NCBI RefSeq assembly: GCF_014696615.1
Contig: NZ_JACJQJ010000066.1
Coordinates: 1-46,700 of the forward strand
Reading direction: 5' to 3'
Source of the DNA: Nostoc linckia FACHB-104
Lineage (GTDB): Bacteria > Cyanobacteriota > Cyanobacteriia > Cyanobacteriales > Nostocaceae
DNA length: 46,700 nt
Shown: piece after piece, positions 17,449-26,450 of the stretch
How the letters are laid out: every line of letters starts with the position of its first letter
Numbering within the stretch: position 1 is the first letter of the stretch
Made by a program: the position numbers and the translations under genes
Notes under the pieces: generated by a model
The model's input: only the letters and a program-made list of their open reading frames with translations
Told to the model about the DNA's origin: nothing
Databases searched by the model: none

Positions 17449-17475
17449 AAATACCCTATTATTAGGGTATTTTTT
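17449..17475 (+). terminator. Orphan Rho-independent terminator
   Basis: AATACCCTA, loop TTAT and TAGGGTATT form a perfect 9-bp stem followed by TTTT, making a continuous T6 at 17470-17475. On the plus strand no conventional gene precedes it back to 15374. On the minus strand the tail is only TTTC, so plus-strand use is favoured. Confidence 0.75.
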
Positions 17476-17522
17476 GAATGTAATTTCCTACTTAAATTAA
17501 TATATTTCGAGATTATTAAGAT

Positions 17523-19094
17523 ATGCCAAATTCTCTAAATTTTAGTGATACTCAAAATCATTGGGCAGAAAAATGTATCAGGGAATTAGCCAAACGCGAA
17601 GTGATTAACGGTTATCCAAATGGTATATTTATGCCAGAAAAGACAATTACTCGTGCTGAAGCTGCGGCGATTTTAATGAAAGCTTTTGCTAATATGCCTG
17701 CAAGACGAAATCCGATGCAATTTACGGATGTTTCACCGAATTTTTGGGCAGAACAAGCAATTGAATTTGCTAGTGCTAGAGAATTTTTCCAAGGTTATCC
17801 TGATGGCACTTTTAAACCAAATGAATTGTTACCAAGGGTGCAAGCAATAACTATTTTGGTAAAAGGAGTAAATTTTAATTTAATCCAAAACCCTGATGCA
17901 ATTCTGCCAGAATTTTTAGATGATGCGACAGAAATTCCTGATTATGCTAAAGCCGCGATCGCAACTGCTTGTCTAAACTTTTTCGCTGTCAATTATCCCA
18001 ATGTCAGAAGGTTACTTCCCAATCAACCAACTACTAGAGGCGAATTTGCGGCTTTAATTTGTCAAGCTTTATTTCTGTGGAATTTAGTGCCATCAAAATA
18101 TGTAGTTGGTAGCGATATATTTAAAATTCAGCCGCAGTTTGATGCTGTAGAGGGTTTTTCTGATGGTGTAGCTTGGGTGCAAATTGGCAAGAAATGGGGT
18201 GTAATCGATAAAACTGGCAAAATAATTATAGCACCGCAATATTATGAGCATTACCCGTTTTCTTATGGGTTAGGATTAGTAACTATTGGCGGTAAGTATC
18301 GCTATATAGACAAGACAGGTAAAATAGCGATCGCGCAAAATGTTGACAAAGCTTTTCCTTTTTATGAAGGTTTAGCCACGATTATAGTTAATGGCAAGAT
18401 AGGCTACATTGATACCACAGGTAAAATTGTCATTAAACCGCAATTTGATTCTCCAAGAGGTTTATTCGGTTTTGCACATTTCTCTGAAGGTTTAGCAGCA
18501 GTTGGCTATCAAGAGAAAGTTGGTTTTATTGATAAATCAGGAAAATTTATTATTAAACCACAATTTCTCTGGGCTGATGCTTTTTCTGATGGAGTAGCAT
18601 TTGCTTCAACAAATTCAGTTTTTGGTTTTATTGATAAATCAGGGAAATTTACTGAAGTAGAGAAATTAGATACAGTAGATGTCAACACCCCTTTTTCTGA
18701 TGGATTGGCAAGATTTGCAGTCAGAGGTGGTTATGTTTTTATTAATAAAACTGGAAAACAGGCATTTCCGATAATATTTCCCTATGCCTCAACTTTTTAT
18801 GAAGGTTTAGCCATAGTATCTATAAATGATAAAAGACAGTTTATTGATACGACTGGTAAATTTGTTCTGCAAAATAAATTTGATTCAGTATCAGACTTTC
18901 ATGATGGTGTTGCCTGGGTTAGTATTGGTGATAAAAAGAGTTATATTAATCGCAATGGTGATGTGTTAATTAAACCTCGCTATATTGTGAATTATCATAC
19001 TTTTTCCGATGATTTAGCTGGGGTATTTGTAGGTGGTCAATTGAATTCATACAATTTTGTCGGTAAATGGGGTTATATTGCTAAAGCAAAATAA
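17523..19094 (+). CDS. SLH-domain and WG-repeat protein
   Basis: 523 residues. Three S-layer-homology repeats occupy about residues 5-180 (FSDTQNHWAEKCIREL, FTDVSPNFWAEQAIEF and a weaker third). Then come about eight WG/KWG-type beta repeats at about 200-520, each with a core like WGVIDKTGKIIIAPQ. SLH domains normally attach proteins to the cell wall, and WG repeats form binding scaffolds. No signal peptide is visible before the first SLH domain. Either the protein stays in the cytoplasm, it is exported by another route, or the true start is missed. It stands alone after the orphan terminator. Target unknown. Confidence 0.8.
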   Translation: MPNSLNFSDTQNHWAEKCIRELAKREVINGYPNGIFMPEKTITRAEAAAILMKAFANMPARRNPMQFTDVSPNFWAEQAIEFASAREFFQGYPDGTFKPNELLPRVQAITILVKGVNFNLIQNPDAILPEFLDDATEIPDYAKAAIATACLNFFAVNYPNVRRLLPNQPTTRGEFAALICQALFLWNLVPSKYVVGSDIFKIQPQFDAVEGFSDGVAWVQIGKKWGVIDKTGKIIIAPQYYEHYPFSYGLGLVTIGGKYRYIDKTGKIAIAQNVDKAFPFYEGLATIIVNGKIGYIDTTGKIVIKPQFDSPRGLFGFAHFSEGLAAVGYQEKVGFIDKSGKFIIKPQFLWADAFSDGVAFASTNSVFGFIDKSGKFTEVEKLDTVDVNTPFSDGLARFAVRGGYVFINKTGKQAFPIIFPYASTFYEGLAIVSINDKRQFIDTTGKFVLQNKFDSVSDFHDGVAWVSIGDKKSYINRNGDVLIKPRYIVNYHTFSDDLAGVFVGGQLNSYNFVGKWGYIAKAK

Positions 19095-19105
19095 CATCGG
19101 CTAAT

Positions 19106-19145
19106 AATTCGTAGTTCGTAATTCGTAATTCGTAATTCGTAATTA
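19106..19145. repeat. Heptanucleotide tandem repeat (GTAATTC)n
   Basis: About five units of the 7-mer GTAATTC, one variant (GTAGTTC), lie between the SLH-WG gene and the decayed DUF2887 gene. This matches the STRR class of 7-bp repeats described in heterocystous cyanobacteria. Confidence 0.75.
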
Positions 19146-19151
19146 AGATTT

Positions 19152-19432
19152 ATGAAAACAGATGCGATTTTCTATGAACTGATTAGAGAACTACCGCAAA
19201 TATTTTTTGAATTAATTGGTAAACCCGAAACCAATACGGACATTTACGAATTCACTGCACCAGAGATTAAACAACAATCTTTGAAAAAACTGCTTTTTAT
19301 CAAAGCTTCCTCAAAAGCACTAAGTTAAAATTTGTACCAGCGTTATTAAATAAAGGACTAAGCATTCAAGAAATTGCTGAATCATTAGAACTAGATGTAG
19401 AAGAAGTGCGGGAAATTGCTAAAGAAAAATAA
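19152..19432 (+). pseudogene. Decayed DUF2887 / Rpn-family nuclease gene
   Basis: The ATG at 19152 opens a frame reading MKTDAIFYELIRELPQIFFE, the usual N-terminus of DUF2887 (Rpn/PD-(D/E)XK type) proteins. It stops after about 58 residues. In another frame just beyond, the typical C-terminal tail appears (VPALLNKGLSIQEIAESLEL, then DVEEVREIAKEK and a stop at 19430-19432). About 150 central residues, including the nuclease core, are missing. It looks like one gene collapsed by an internal deletion and frameshift. Confidence 0.75.
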
Positions 19433-19500
19433 ATATTATATTAATCCTCTACATTGCATAACAGACTTTAACTCGGTAAGTTTTCAAAAGTTTAATCATG

Positions 19501-19532
19501 AAAAAAGGGTATGGTTTTGTTCCCATACCCTT
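19501..19532 (-). terminator. Rho-independent terminator of ftsH
   Basis: Read on the minus strand, AAGGGTATGG, an 8-base loop and CCATACCCTT form a perfect 10-bp stem followed by TTTT; the A6 run at 19501-19506 gives T6 in the RNA. It lies 25 bases after the ftsH stop. Confidence 0.9.
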
Positions 19533-19557
19533 CGTTTAAAGAATTTTTAATCAGTGA

Positions 19558-21444
19558 TTATAGTTGTGGTGCGTACTGAGGCTTTTCTGGAACATGAGTG
19601 TACTCAGCCACAATTTGCCGAAATTCAGCGCCGTCAATGGTTTCTTTTTCGATCAACAAATCAACTAAACGGTCGGTGACGCTACGATTTTCACGAATGA
19701 TTTTCTTAGCTTGTTCGTAACATTCTTCTACAATCGATCTGACTTGACCGTCAATCCGAGAAGCGATCGCTTCGGAATATTCAGATCGAGTTGTCCAGTC
19801 ACGACCTAAGAAAACTTCACCTTGTTGGCTTTCCAAAGATAAGGGGCCTAAATCTGACATCCCGAATCTGGTGACCATTTGTCTAGCCATTCCCGACAAC
19901 TGTTGTAAGTCGCCACCTGCACCAGTGGTCACTTCCGCAGCGCCAAAAATAACTTCTTCCGCAGCGCGTCCACCCAAAGCACCAGTAATCCGCGCTTTCA
20001 GTTGGGAACGAGAAATTAATCCCTGTTCTTCGTTGGGAGTAAACCAGGTTAAACCTTGTGCTTGTCCGCGAGGAATCAGAGTGACTTTCTGTACAGGATC
20101 GTGGTCTTTTAAGACAGTTCCCACCAAGGCGTGTCCTACTTCATGGTAAGCAATTAAGCGCTTGCTCTTGCTGTCAACTAAAGGAGTACCTTCCATCCCT
20201 GCAACAACCCGATCCACCGCATCATCAATTTCGGTGAGGGTAATGCCTTCTTTGCGTCTTCTGGCGGTGAGAATAGCAGCTTCGTTGAGTAAGTTAGCTA
20301 AATCTGCACCAGTGAATCCAGGTGTACGGCGGGCGATCGCTTCTAAAGATACGCTAGGGTCAAGTTTCTTATTGCGGGCGTGGACTTGTAAGATTTCCAA
20401 ACGTCCTTTAATATCCGGTGCATCGACAGTTACTTGACGGTCAAAGCGTCCGGGACGTAACAAAGCTGAGTCTAATACGTCAGGACGGTTGGTGGCAGCA
20501 ATAATAATAATGCCTGTGTTACCTTCAAAACCATCCATTTCGGTGAGTAGTTGGTTGAGGGTTTGTTCTCTCTCATCGTTACCACCACCGATACCAGCAC
20601 CCCGTTGTCTACCTACTGCGTCAATTTCATCAATAAAGATGATACAGGGGGCGTTGTCTTTGGCTTTTTTAAATAGGTCACGTACACGGGACGCACCTAC
20701 ACCCACAAACATTTCTACGAATTCTGAACCAGAAATACTAAAGAAAGGTACACCAGCTTCCCCGGCGATCGCTTTTGCTAGTAAAGTTTTACCAGTTCCT
20801 GGAGGCCCAACTAACAGCACACCTTTGGGAATGCGCGCGCCTACAGCAGTAAATCTTTCTGGCTGTTTTAAGAAGGTAACTACTTCTTGTAATTCTTCTT
20901 TTGCTTCTTCAATACCTGCTACGTCATCAAATTTTACGCCTGTTTTGGCTTCCATTTGAAAACGCGCTCTCGATTTGCCGAAGTTCATCGCTTGACCTGG
21001 CCCGCCTGGGAGGTTGCTAGAACGACGGAACAAAAAGAACAGACCCGCAATCAATATAATGGGAAACACCAGATTGCCTAAAAGTCCCCAAATTGCTCCA
21101 TCATTCCGCATGGGGTGGGCATCAAAACTAATGCCTTTGTCTTTTAGTTTGCTAATTAACTCAGGTGCGTTAACAGGCAGATCCACTCGCCAGCGTTGAA
21201 TACGATTTTCGATATCTTGATCTACGGCTTCGACAATCGCTGTCCTACCACCTTCATAAAGATCTACACTACTGACGCGATTAGCGTCTAAATATTCCAG
21301 AAAGCGTCCATAGGTCATGCGAGTATTGGCTGCATTCTTTGTCATGTCAGCAGGAGCGCCAGCAAATGCCCCTTGCCAGAAGAAAAAGCCAATTACCAAA
21401 GCAGGCAATGTCCACAGTAATAGGACTTTCCAAGAAAATTTCAT
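19558..21444 (-). CDS. ftsH: ATP-dependent zinc metalloprotease FtsH
   Basis: 628 residues, full length. An N-terminal membrane span (about 6-28), a lumenal/periplasmic domain and a second span (about 118-138) anchor it. The AAA+ domain has Walker A GPPGTGKT at 213-220, Walker [10 protein letters not shown] and the second region of homology ([19 protein letters not shown]). The zinc site is HEVGH at 434-438, with the more usual Ala replaced by Val. The sequence most resembles the cyanobacterial/chloroplast FtsH2-type proteases, which degrade photodamaged D1 in thylakoid membranes. The roughly 690-base upstream region suggests its own promoter. Confidence 0.95.
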   Translation of the reverse strand: MKFSWKVLLLWTLPALVIGFFFWQGAFAGAPADMTKNAANTRMTYGRFLEYLDANRVSSVDLYEGGRTAIVEAVDQDIENRIQRWRVDLPVNAPELISKLKDKGISFDAHPMRNDGAIWGLLGNLVFPIILIAGLFFLFRRSSNLPGGPGQAMNFGKSRARFQMEAKTGVKFDDVAGIEEAKEELQEVVTFLKQPERFTAVGARIPKGVLLVGPPGTGKTLLAKAIAGEAGVPFFSISGSEFVEMFVGVGASRVRDLFKKAKDNAPCIIFIDEIDAVGRQRGAGIGGGNDEREQTLNQLLTEMDGFEGNTGIIIIAATNRPDVLDSALLRPGRFDRQVTVDAPDIKGRLEILQVHARNKKLDPSVSLEAIARRTPGFTGADLANLLNEAAILTARRRKEGITLTEIDDAVDRVVAGMEGTPLVDSKSKRLIAYHEVGHALVGTVLKDHDPVQKVTLIPRGQAQGLTWFTPNEEQGLISRSQLKARITGALGGRAAEEVIFGAAEVTTGAGGDLQQLSGMARQMVTRFGMSDLGPLSLESQQGEVFLGRDWTTRSEYSEAIASRIDGQVRSIVEECYEQAKKIIRENRSVTDRLVDLLIEKETIDGAEFRQIVAEYTHVPEKPQYAPQL

Positions 21445-22136
21445 TTTAATCTGCCTCTAAATGCCAATACAACTCATCAGCTTTAGCAACCAAATGATGA
21501 ATCACCCTGTTTAATCAGGATGATATTGGGAGTAAAAAGTATAAAAATTTTCAAACTAACTGACCCTGCAGCAATAGCCAGAGGGCGCGTCATCCTAGAA
21601 TTCAAAACTTCTTTTTCATCATCCATCCTTTATTTGGTTGCTAGCTAGCTGTGAAACGGACTCTTAATAAATCCACTTTGATGAATTTGATGTTTTGTGT
21701 GTAGCGTCCTAGAACTATAAGGTCATTACAGTAAATCCAGAGCGACGGCACGAATCTTAATTAAAGTTAACTTAATTTTAATACATAATAGCTCCACAAG
21801 GAAACGAAATTTAAGGAACATCAGCATCAGGAAGCTTTATCAAAGCCATGCTCCCTGAGCCATTGCTGTCCCTCTACCCCTCTATACTATTGTGGATGCT
21901 CAATTTTAGATTATGAAATCCTTTAGCTAAAGCTGACGTATTGTCGGCTGCAAGTGGCTGCAATCGCAAACTGCTAGGGACTTCCAAAGAATTAATTTCT
22001 AGACATTAGTCTTTTAACGCATACAACATGACCACATAGTTCTTAGAGATGTGTCAGTCCTAGATGTGAAGAGAGCAAGTTGTATGATTTTCCCTCTGTA
22101 CCCTAAAAATTGGGTAATTTTTCCCATAGAAGTCGA
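21445..22136. other. Intergenic region upstream of ftsH
   Basis: About 690 bases with no plausible gene on either strand. It should hold the ftsH promoter (minus strand), but no clear promoter motif was found. Confidence 0.4.
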
Positions 22137-22640
22137 TTATTTAACTTCACTAATTTGGAGAGTATAAGGAAAATATTTGCCTTTCACATAAGAACCCACC
22201 CAAATCTGGTAAGTTCCTGGGAGCCATTCACCAACCATCCCAGGATTTTGCCCATCAAACTCGTCATTGCACCATGTACCACCAGGGCCTTTGACTATGA
22301 GTGTAGTATCTTCAGGACTTTGCACTAATAGCTTTAAGTAATCCAATTTCGTGGTGATTTCTAATTTATGGTCTGGTGTTTCATCAACAAATCCAGTACA
22401 TGGCCCAGTTGCAGTTTCAGTTCTCTTAGCCACTTGGTTACCTGCAACTGAACCGCCACTCATACCCCGAACAGTGAAGGGGTCAGGAGAAAAATTCTTA
22501 CCGATGGAGATATCTCCAAATATTGGTGGTGTTTGTGGCACATCTGCTCCAGCATGAGTGACCGATGTGACTAAGAGTGTAACCACCATTAATGATAATC
22601 TTATTCCTTTGTTAATAACTCTTTTCGGCATTTTAATCAC
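22137..22640 (-). CDS. Secreted protein with PPC-like beta domain
   Basis: Up to 167 residues, starting at GTG 22640 or ATG 22631. A basic start and hydrophobic stretch ending near THAGADVPQ indicate a signal peptide. The mature part has two Cys (GPCTGFVDE and GTWCNDEFD) about 50 residues apart, which may form a disulfide, and DTTLIVKGPGGTWCND and WLPGTYQIWVGSY segments typical of pre-peptidase C-terminal (PPC) beta-sandwich domains. Probably periplasmic or extracellular. It is monocistronic. Function unknown. Confidence 0.7.
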   Translation of the reverse strand: MIKMPKRVINKGIRLSLMVVTLLVTSVTHAGADVPQTPPIFGDISIGKNFSPDPFTVRGMSGGSVAGNQVAKRTETATGPCTGFVDETPDHKLEITTKLDYLKLLVQSPEDTTLIVKGPGGTWCNDEFDGQNPGMVGEWLPGTYQIWVGSYVKGKYFPYTLQISEVK

Positions 22641-22712
22641 ATGGTTGTCTAAGTGGAGTTGATGACATGAATTTTACACGTAAAGTTCCCAAAAGTAGAA
22701 GAATTAACTAGT

Positions 22713-22742
22713 TGGGTGTTTGGTGTTTGGTGTTTGGTATTT
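22713..22742. repeat. Heptanucleotide tandem repeat (TGGTGTT)n
   Basis: Three to four units of a 7-mer (GGTGTTT register), the last degenerate (GGTATTT), followed by a CATTACCC-type tail. STRR class. Confidence 0.65.
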
Positions 22743-22796
22743 GTCCCATTACCCGATCCCTAATTCCCAATCCCTGTGACTGTTTATATTATGAAT

Positions 22797-22820
22797 AGAG
22801 GCGCACCAGGGTACGCCTCT
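22797..22820 (-). terminator. Hairpin downstream of gltX
   Basis: AGAGGCG and CGCCTCT pair around a 10-base interior that can add further pairs. It lies 31 bases after the gltX stop on the minus strand. The T-run is poor on that strand, so efficiency is uncertain. Confidence 0.55.
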
Positions 22821-22851
22821 AAAAATCTAAAATATTCTCAAAAACTGTGAG

Positions 22852-24294
22852 CTAACTGTTTGCTGCGATCGCTTTACTCAAGCGGGGGCGATCTAAACCA
22901 ATTTTGTGGAGTAGTAGCCAGGATTGAATCAGGTCTGGGCCATGAACATCTCCGGTTAAAGCGGCGCGGAGCGATCGCATGACTAAGCCTTTCTTGACAT
23001 TTTGGGCTTTAACTACCTGCTTAATAATCTCTTGGGCGGTAGCTTCTTGCAATTCTTGAGTTTCTAAAGCTGCAAGAATTCCTTGCAAAACAGCCGCAGA
23101 ACCTTCTTGTTGCAACTGTTTACTAGCTTCTTCGCTAAATTCAACTGTCTCAGTAAAAAACAGTTGGCTTTGAGCTACAGCATCTTTCAGGCGAGTTAAG
23201 CTTGGCCCAAGTAAAGCTACTAATTGCTCTAACCAAGCGCGATCGCGTCCACCATCAAAGTTAAATCCTGCTAATTCCCAATAAGGGATGAGTAAATCTG
23301 TTAGTTGATTTGCTGGGATATTGTGGATGTACTGGCTGTTTAGCCAATCCAATTTTGCCCAGTCAAACTTTGCACCTGCTTTATTAACACGCTCAAAGCT
23401 GAATTCTTTGGCTGCTGCTTCTAAGGTGAAAATTTCTTGAGTCGAGTCTGGTGGTGACCAACCCAATAAAGTCATGTAATTCACCAAGGCTTCGGAAGTG
23501 AAACCTAATTGCTGAAAGTCGGAAATCGACGTTACTCCATCCCGCTTGGAAAGTTTCCGCCCTTCCATATTCAAAATTAACGGTGAGTGGGCGAATTGGG
23601 GAATTTTTGCCCCCATAGCTTCATAAAGGAGAATTTGCTTAGCTGTATTAGCAATGTGGTCTTCTCCTCGAATGATATGGGTGATTTGCATATCAATGTC
23701 ATCAACTACAACGACAAAGTTATACAGTGGTTGACCAATACCATCTTCGGAAGCACGGGCGATCACCATATCACCGCCTAAGTCGCTACCACGCCAAGAC
23801 ATTTTTCCCCGGACTAGATCGTCCCAAACAATTTCCCGGTCATCTTCGATTTTGAAGCGAATCACAAAGCTACGTCCTTCAGCTTTGAAAGCAGCTTCTT
23901 GTTCTGGGGTAAGATTGCGGTGACGGTTGTCATAGCGTGGTGCTTCCCCTTTGGCTTTTTGGGCTTCCCGTAAAGCTTCTAGTTCTTCGCTAGTGGTATA
24001 GCAACGATAGGCTAACCCTTGTGCTAGCAGTTTTTCTACTGCTTGTTTATAAAGATCCAAGCGTTGAGATTGAAAAAATGGGCCTTCATCCCAGTTCAAC
24101 CCTAACCAGCGCAACCCTTCAAGAATATTTTCTGTGTATTCAGGACGCGATCGCTCTAGGTCTGTGTCTTCAATTCGCAGGATAAATTTCCCACCGTGGT
24201 GGCGAGCAAATAGCCAGTTAAATACAGCCGTTCTGGCTGTACCGATATGTAGATTTCCAGTTGGGCTTGGAGCAATACGGACTCTAACAGTCAC
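22852..24294 (-). CDS. gltX: Glutamyl-tRNA synthetase
   Basis: 480 residues from the GTG at 24294, chosen because AGAGAGAAAG precedes it and [20 protein letters not shown] is the usual N-terminus. A TTG seven codons upstream is unlikely. HIGH motif HIGTAR is at about 16-21, [10 protein letters not shown] follows, and KMSKS-type KLSKRDG is at about 250. It attaches Glu to tRNA-Glu; cyanobacterial enzymes are non-discriminating and also make Glu-tRNA-Gln. Glu-tRNA also feeds chlorophyll and haem synthesis. tRNA-Asp is encoded upstream on the same strand. The leader can form alternative hairpins (see 24311-24358). Confidence 0.95.
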   Translation of the reverse strand: MTVRVRIAPSPTGNLHIGTARTAVFNWLFARHHGGKFILRIEDTDLERSRPEYTENILEGLRWLGLNWDEGPFFQSQRLDLYKQAVEKLLAQGLAYRCYTTSEELEALREAQKAKGEAPRYDNRHRNLTPEQEAAFKAEGRSFVIRFKIEDDREIVWDDLVRGKMSWRGSDLGGDMVIARASEDGIGQPLYNFVVVVDDIDMQITHIIRGEDHIANTAKQILLYEAMGAKIPQFAHSPLILNMEGRKLSKRDGVTSISDFQQLGFTSEALVNYMTLLGWSPPDSTQEIFTLEAAAKEFSFERVNKAGAKFDWAKLDWLNSQYIHNIPANQLTDLLIPYWELAGFNFDGGRDRAWLEQLVALLGPSLTRLKDAVAQSQLFFTETVEFSEEASKQLQQEGSAAVLQGILAALETQELQEATAQEIIKQVVKAQNVKKGLVMRSLRAALTGDVHGPDLIQSWLLLHKIGLDRPRLSKAIAANS

Positions 24295-24310
24295 AGTTCT
24301 TTCTCTCTTT

Positions 24311-24358
24311 AGCAAAGCATGATCACTATAACAAGCACTGAGGAACCAGTGCTTTGCT
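24311..24358 (-). promoter_or_regulatory. gltX leader with mutually exclusive hairpins
   Basis: On the minus strand, AAGCACTG pairs with CAGTGCTT (24333-24354), while the overlapping AGCAAAGC (24351-24358) pairs with GCTTTGCT (24311-24318), which directly precedes the AAAGAGAGAA ribosome-binding region. The two perfect 8-bp stems share four bases, so they compete. Confidence 0.4.
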
Positions 24359-24433
24359 GAGGTAAATATTGATAATAAGTTGCTTTTACCTCAATTTACT
24401 GAGTGTTAAGCACTTATGAATCTTTCGTTAGAA

Positions 24434-24507
24434 CGGGACTGACGGGGCTCGAACCCGCAACTTCCGCCGTGACAGGGCGGTGCTCTAACCAATTGAACTA
24501 CAGTCCC
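24434..24507 (-). tRNA. trnD: tRNA-Asp (GTC)
   Basis: 74 nt, read on the minus strand. The acceptor stem GGGACTG/CAGTCCC has discriminator G. The D-arm contains TAGTTCAATTGGTTAGAGCA. The anticodon stem-loop CCGCCCTGTCACGGCGG has anticodon GTC, and the T-arm contains GGGTTCGAGCCCC. The 3' CCA is not encoded. It lies about 140 bases upstream of gltX on the same strand. Confidence 0.97.
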
Positions 24508-24618
24508 TTGATTACCGACTTTGCTATTATGCAAATTTTTTTATTAGTTGTCAAGCAATTTGGCGGAAGAAATTTCAGAAATAGTTCTGAACTCCTTTGT
24601 GTAAACTTCCCAGGTGCT

Positions 24619-24648
24619 GCTAAAAACTAGCAAAACTTAGTTTTTAGC
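24619..24648. repeat. Long AT-rich hairpin downstream of a kinase gene
   Basis: GCTAAAAACTA and TAGTTTTTAGC form a perfect 11-bp stem with an 8-base loop, 7 bases after the kinase stop on the minus strand. No T-run follows the stem, so termination is possible but not certain. Confidence 0.5.
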
Positions 24649-24654
24649 CTTAAT

Positions 24655-26229
24655 TTACTTTTTGGGAGAATCTGAGGCTTTAGGGGTTGGCATCGAGGCT
24701 AAATGCTCCTGAATCTGAGATTGCATTTGTTTGTACTGTTGCTTTAAGAGGTTTTTACTCAAATGCGCCTGAGATGAGGGTGGTAAGGTTTTACTCTGTT
24801 CTAGCCAAGTTTTCAACGTTTGTCGCTGAGTGTCATTAATGTAACTGCTCATGACGCTAGTACAAGGATGAGGCGGTTCTAGAGTAAATGAAATTAACGG
24901 GTAGCGTTCATTGGTGGCTAAGGAATACACTATTTTCTGATTTTGTGCTTCTTGCATATCGAGGTAGCAAGGTAGCCACTTTGGCCCTAGTTGCTTGTTG
25001 TACAAAACTGTCAGCCACAGCAGCATAGGGTGAGGAAGTTTGATGAACAGAAACTGGTTGTAACGGATAGAATGGGAACGCTTTTGGATTTCTGCTTTGG
25101 GCAACATTAGCCATAGTGAGGCTATAGAGTCTTTTTCAGTATCTAAAATTCGTGGAAATACAATTTCTTTAATCGGTTTGTTTTGCGGCCAAATTGCTTT
25201 CCAACAAATTTGCTCTATAGCCACAGGTAAATCAGATTTTGCAGCTACATGAGAACTATTAGCATTGACGGATTCTGGAATACTACCACCCATATTCATT
25301 GAACTCTTGTTTGCAGGCCAATTCAGATAATAAGTTCTATTGATATTTTCTAAAGCTTGCAGTAGTTGCGTACTACTTTGGGGGCGATCGCCTGGTGCTT
25401 TTGCCAAACAAGCCATAATTAAATCATTTAGCTCTTTGGGTAATTGCAGTTCTGGTTTAACTTCTGCGATTGTTCTGGGTTGCTCAAAGTGATGTGCTTT
25501 ATACCATGCACCGAAATGATCGGTTTCTGGTTGCCAAGGTTTTTTACCAGTGAGCATTTCAAACATCACCACACCCAAGCTATAAATATCAGAGCGACTA
25601 TCTAATTCTTCTCCTTCTAATTGCTCTGGTGAACAATAAGGTAAAGTCCCATGAAATCCTTTATTTGTGCTAATTGTTGTTACAGAATTTAAAAATTTAG
25701 CAATGCCAAAATCTAAAATTTTTGCTAAATAACCTAATATGGGGTCGGGAATTACTAATATATTTGCTGGTTTAATATCTCTATGAACAAGTGGATAAAT
25801 CTTACCTTCTATGTTCATACCTTGATGAGCGCATTGTAAGCCTAAGCAAATCTGACGTGTCAGATTCATAAACATTGGTAAATTCATCGGTATGAATTCT
25901 TTTAAAGATGTACCCGATAAATATTCCATGACGTAAAAGGGATTACCTTGTTCGCTGACTCCATAGTCATAAGCCTTAACAATATGTATAGTTTTCTGAC
26001 TCAAAGCTGCACTCACCATTGCTTCACGAGCAAAATCTTTTTGCATCTTTGGGTTTAAAACAGTTTGAGCAAGAAACTTGATAGCGACTGGTGTCCCTCC
26101 TAACAACAGATCATTCGCTAAAAAAACCTTGCCCATACCTCCTGTGCCAATTAACTTTATCAGTTGATACCTATTGGCAACTAAACCTTTACTATCGGGA
26201 GAAGCTGATGAGCTTTGATTCACTTTCAT
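24655..26229 (-). CDS. Ser/Thr protein kinase (Hanks type) with unknown C-terminal region
   Basis: 524 residues. The kinase domain (about 20-295) has glycine loop IGTGGMGKVF, Lys in VAIKFL, catalytic HRDIKPANIL and DFGIAKFL. It appears fully active. There is no membrane span, so it is probably cytoplasmic. Residues of about 330-510 form an extra region (AIWPQNKPIKEIVFPRIL, FIKLPHPMLLWLTVLY, PPHPCTSVM) also present in the neighbouring kinase but not recognised as a known domain. The last residues are Gln/Ser/Pro-rich. The two kinase genes are tandem paralogues on the same strand, separated by 221 bases. Confidence 0.9.
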   Translation of the reverse strand: MKVNQSSSASPDSKGLVANRYQLIKLIGTGGMGKVFLANDLLLGGTPVAIKFLAQTVLNPKMQKDFAREAMVSAALSQKTIHIVKAYDYGVSEQGNPFYVMEYLSGTSLKEFIPMNLPMFMNLTRQICLGLQCAHQGMNIEGKIYPLVHRDIKPANILVIPDPILGYLAKILDFGIAKFLNSVTTISTNKGFHGTLPYCSPEQLEGEELDSRSDIYSLGVVMFEMLTGKKPWQPETDHFGAWYKAHHFEQPRTIAEVKPELQLPKELNDLIMACLAKAPGDRPQSSTQLLQALENINRTYYLNWPANKSSMNMGGSIPESVNANSSHVAAKSDLPVAIEQICWKAIWPQNKPIKEIVFPRILDTEKDSIASLWLMLPKAEIQKRSHSIRYNQFLFIKLPHPMLLWLTVLYNKQLGPKWLPCYLDMQEAQNQKIVYSLATNERYPLISFTLEPPHPCTSVMSSYINDTQRQTLKTWLEQSKTLPPSSQAHLSKNLLKQQYKQMQSQIQEHLASMPTPKASDSPKK

Positions 26230-26450
26230 AACCTCTTAAATACTCACCAAAATTAATAATGAGTATTCTAACTAACAATTTTCAATATATGTATAATCCT
26301 ACCAATCTTGACTTCCAGGTTTTTATATAACTTCTCAAATTTAGGGACTATTTTCCAGGTATTTCCTCACAGAACAAGCCCATAACTAAATATAATAAAT
26401 TCTTTCTTTCACTTTCTAGTAACTAGTTTATTGCCCTTTTTTAGACAGAC

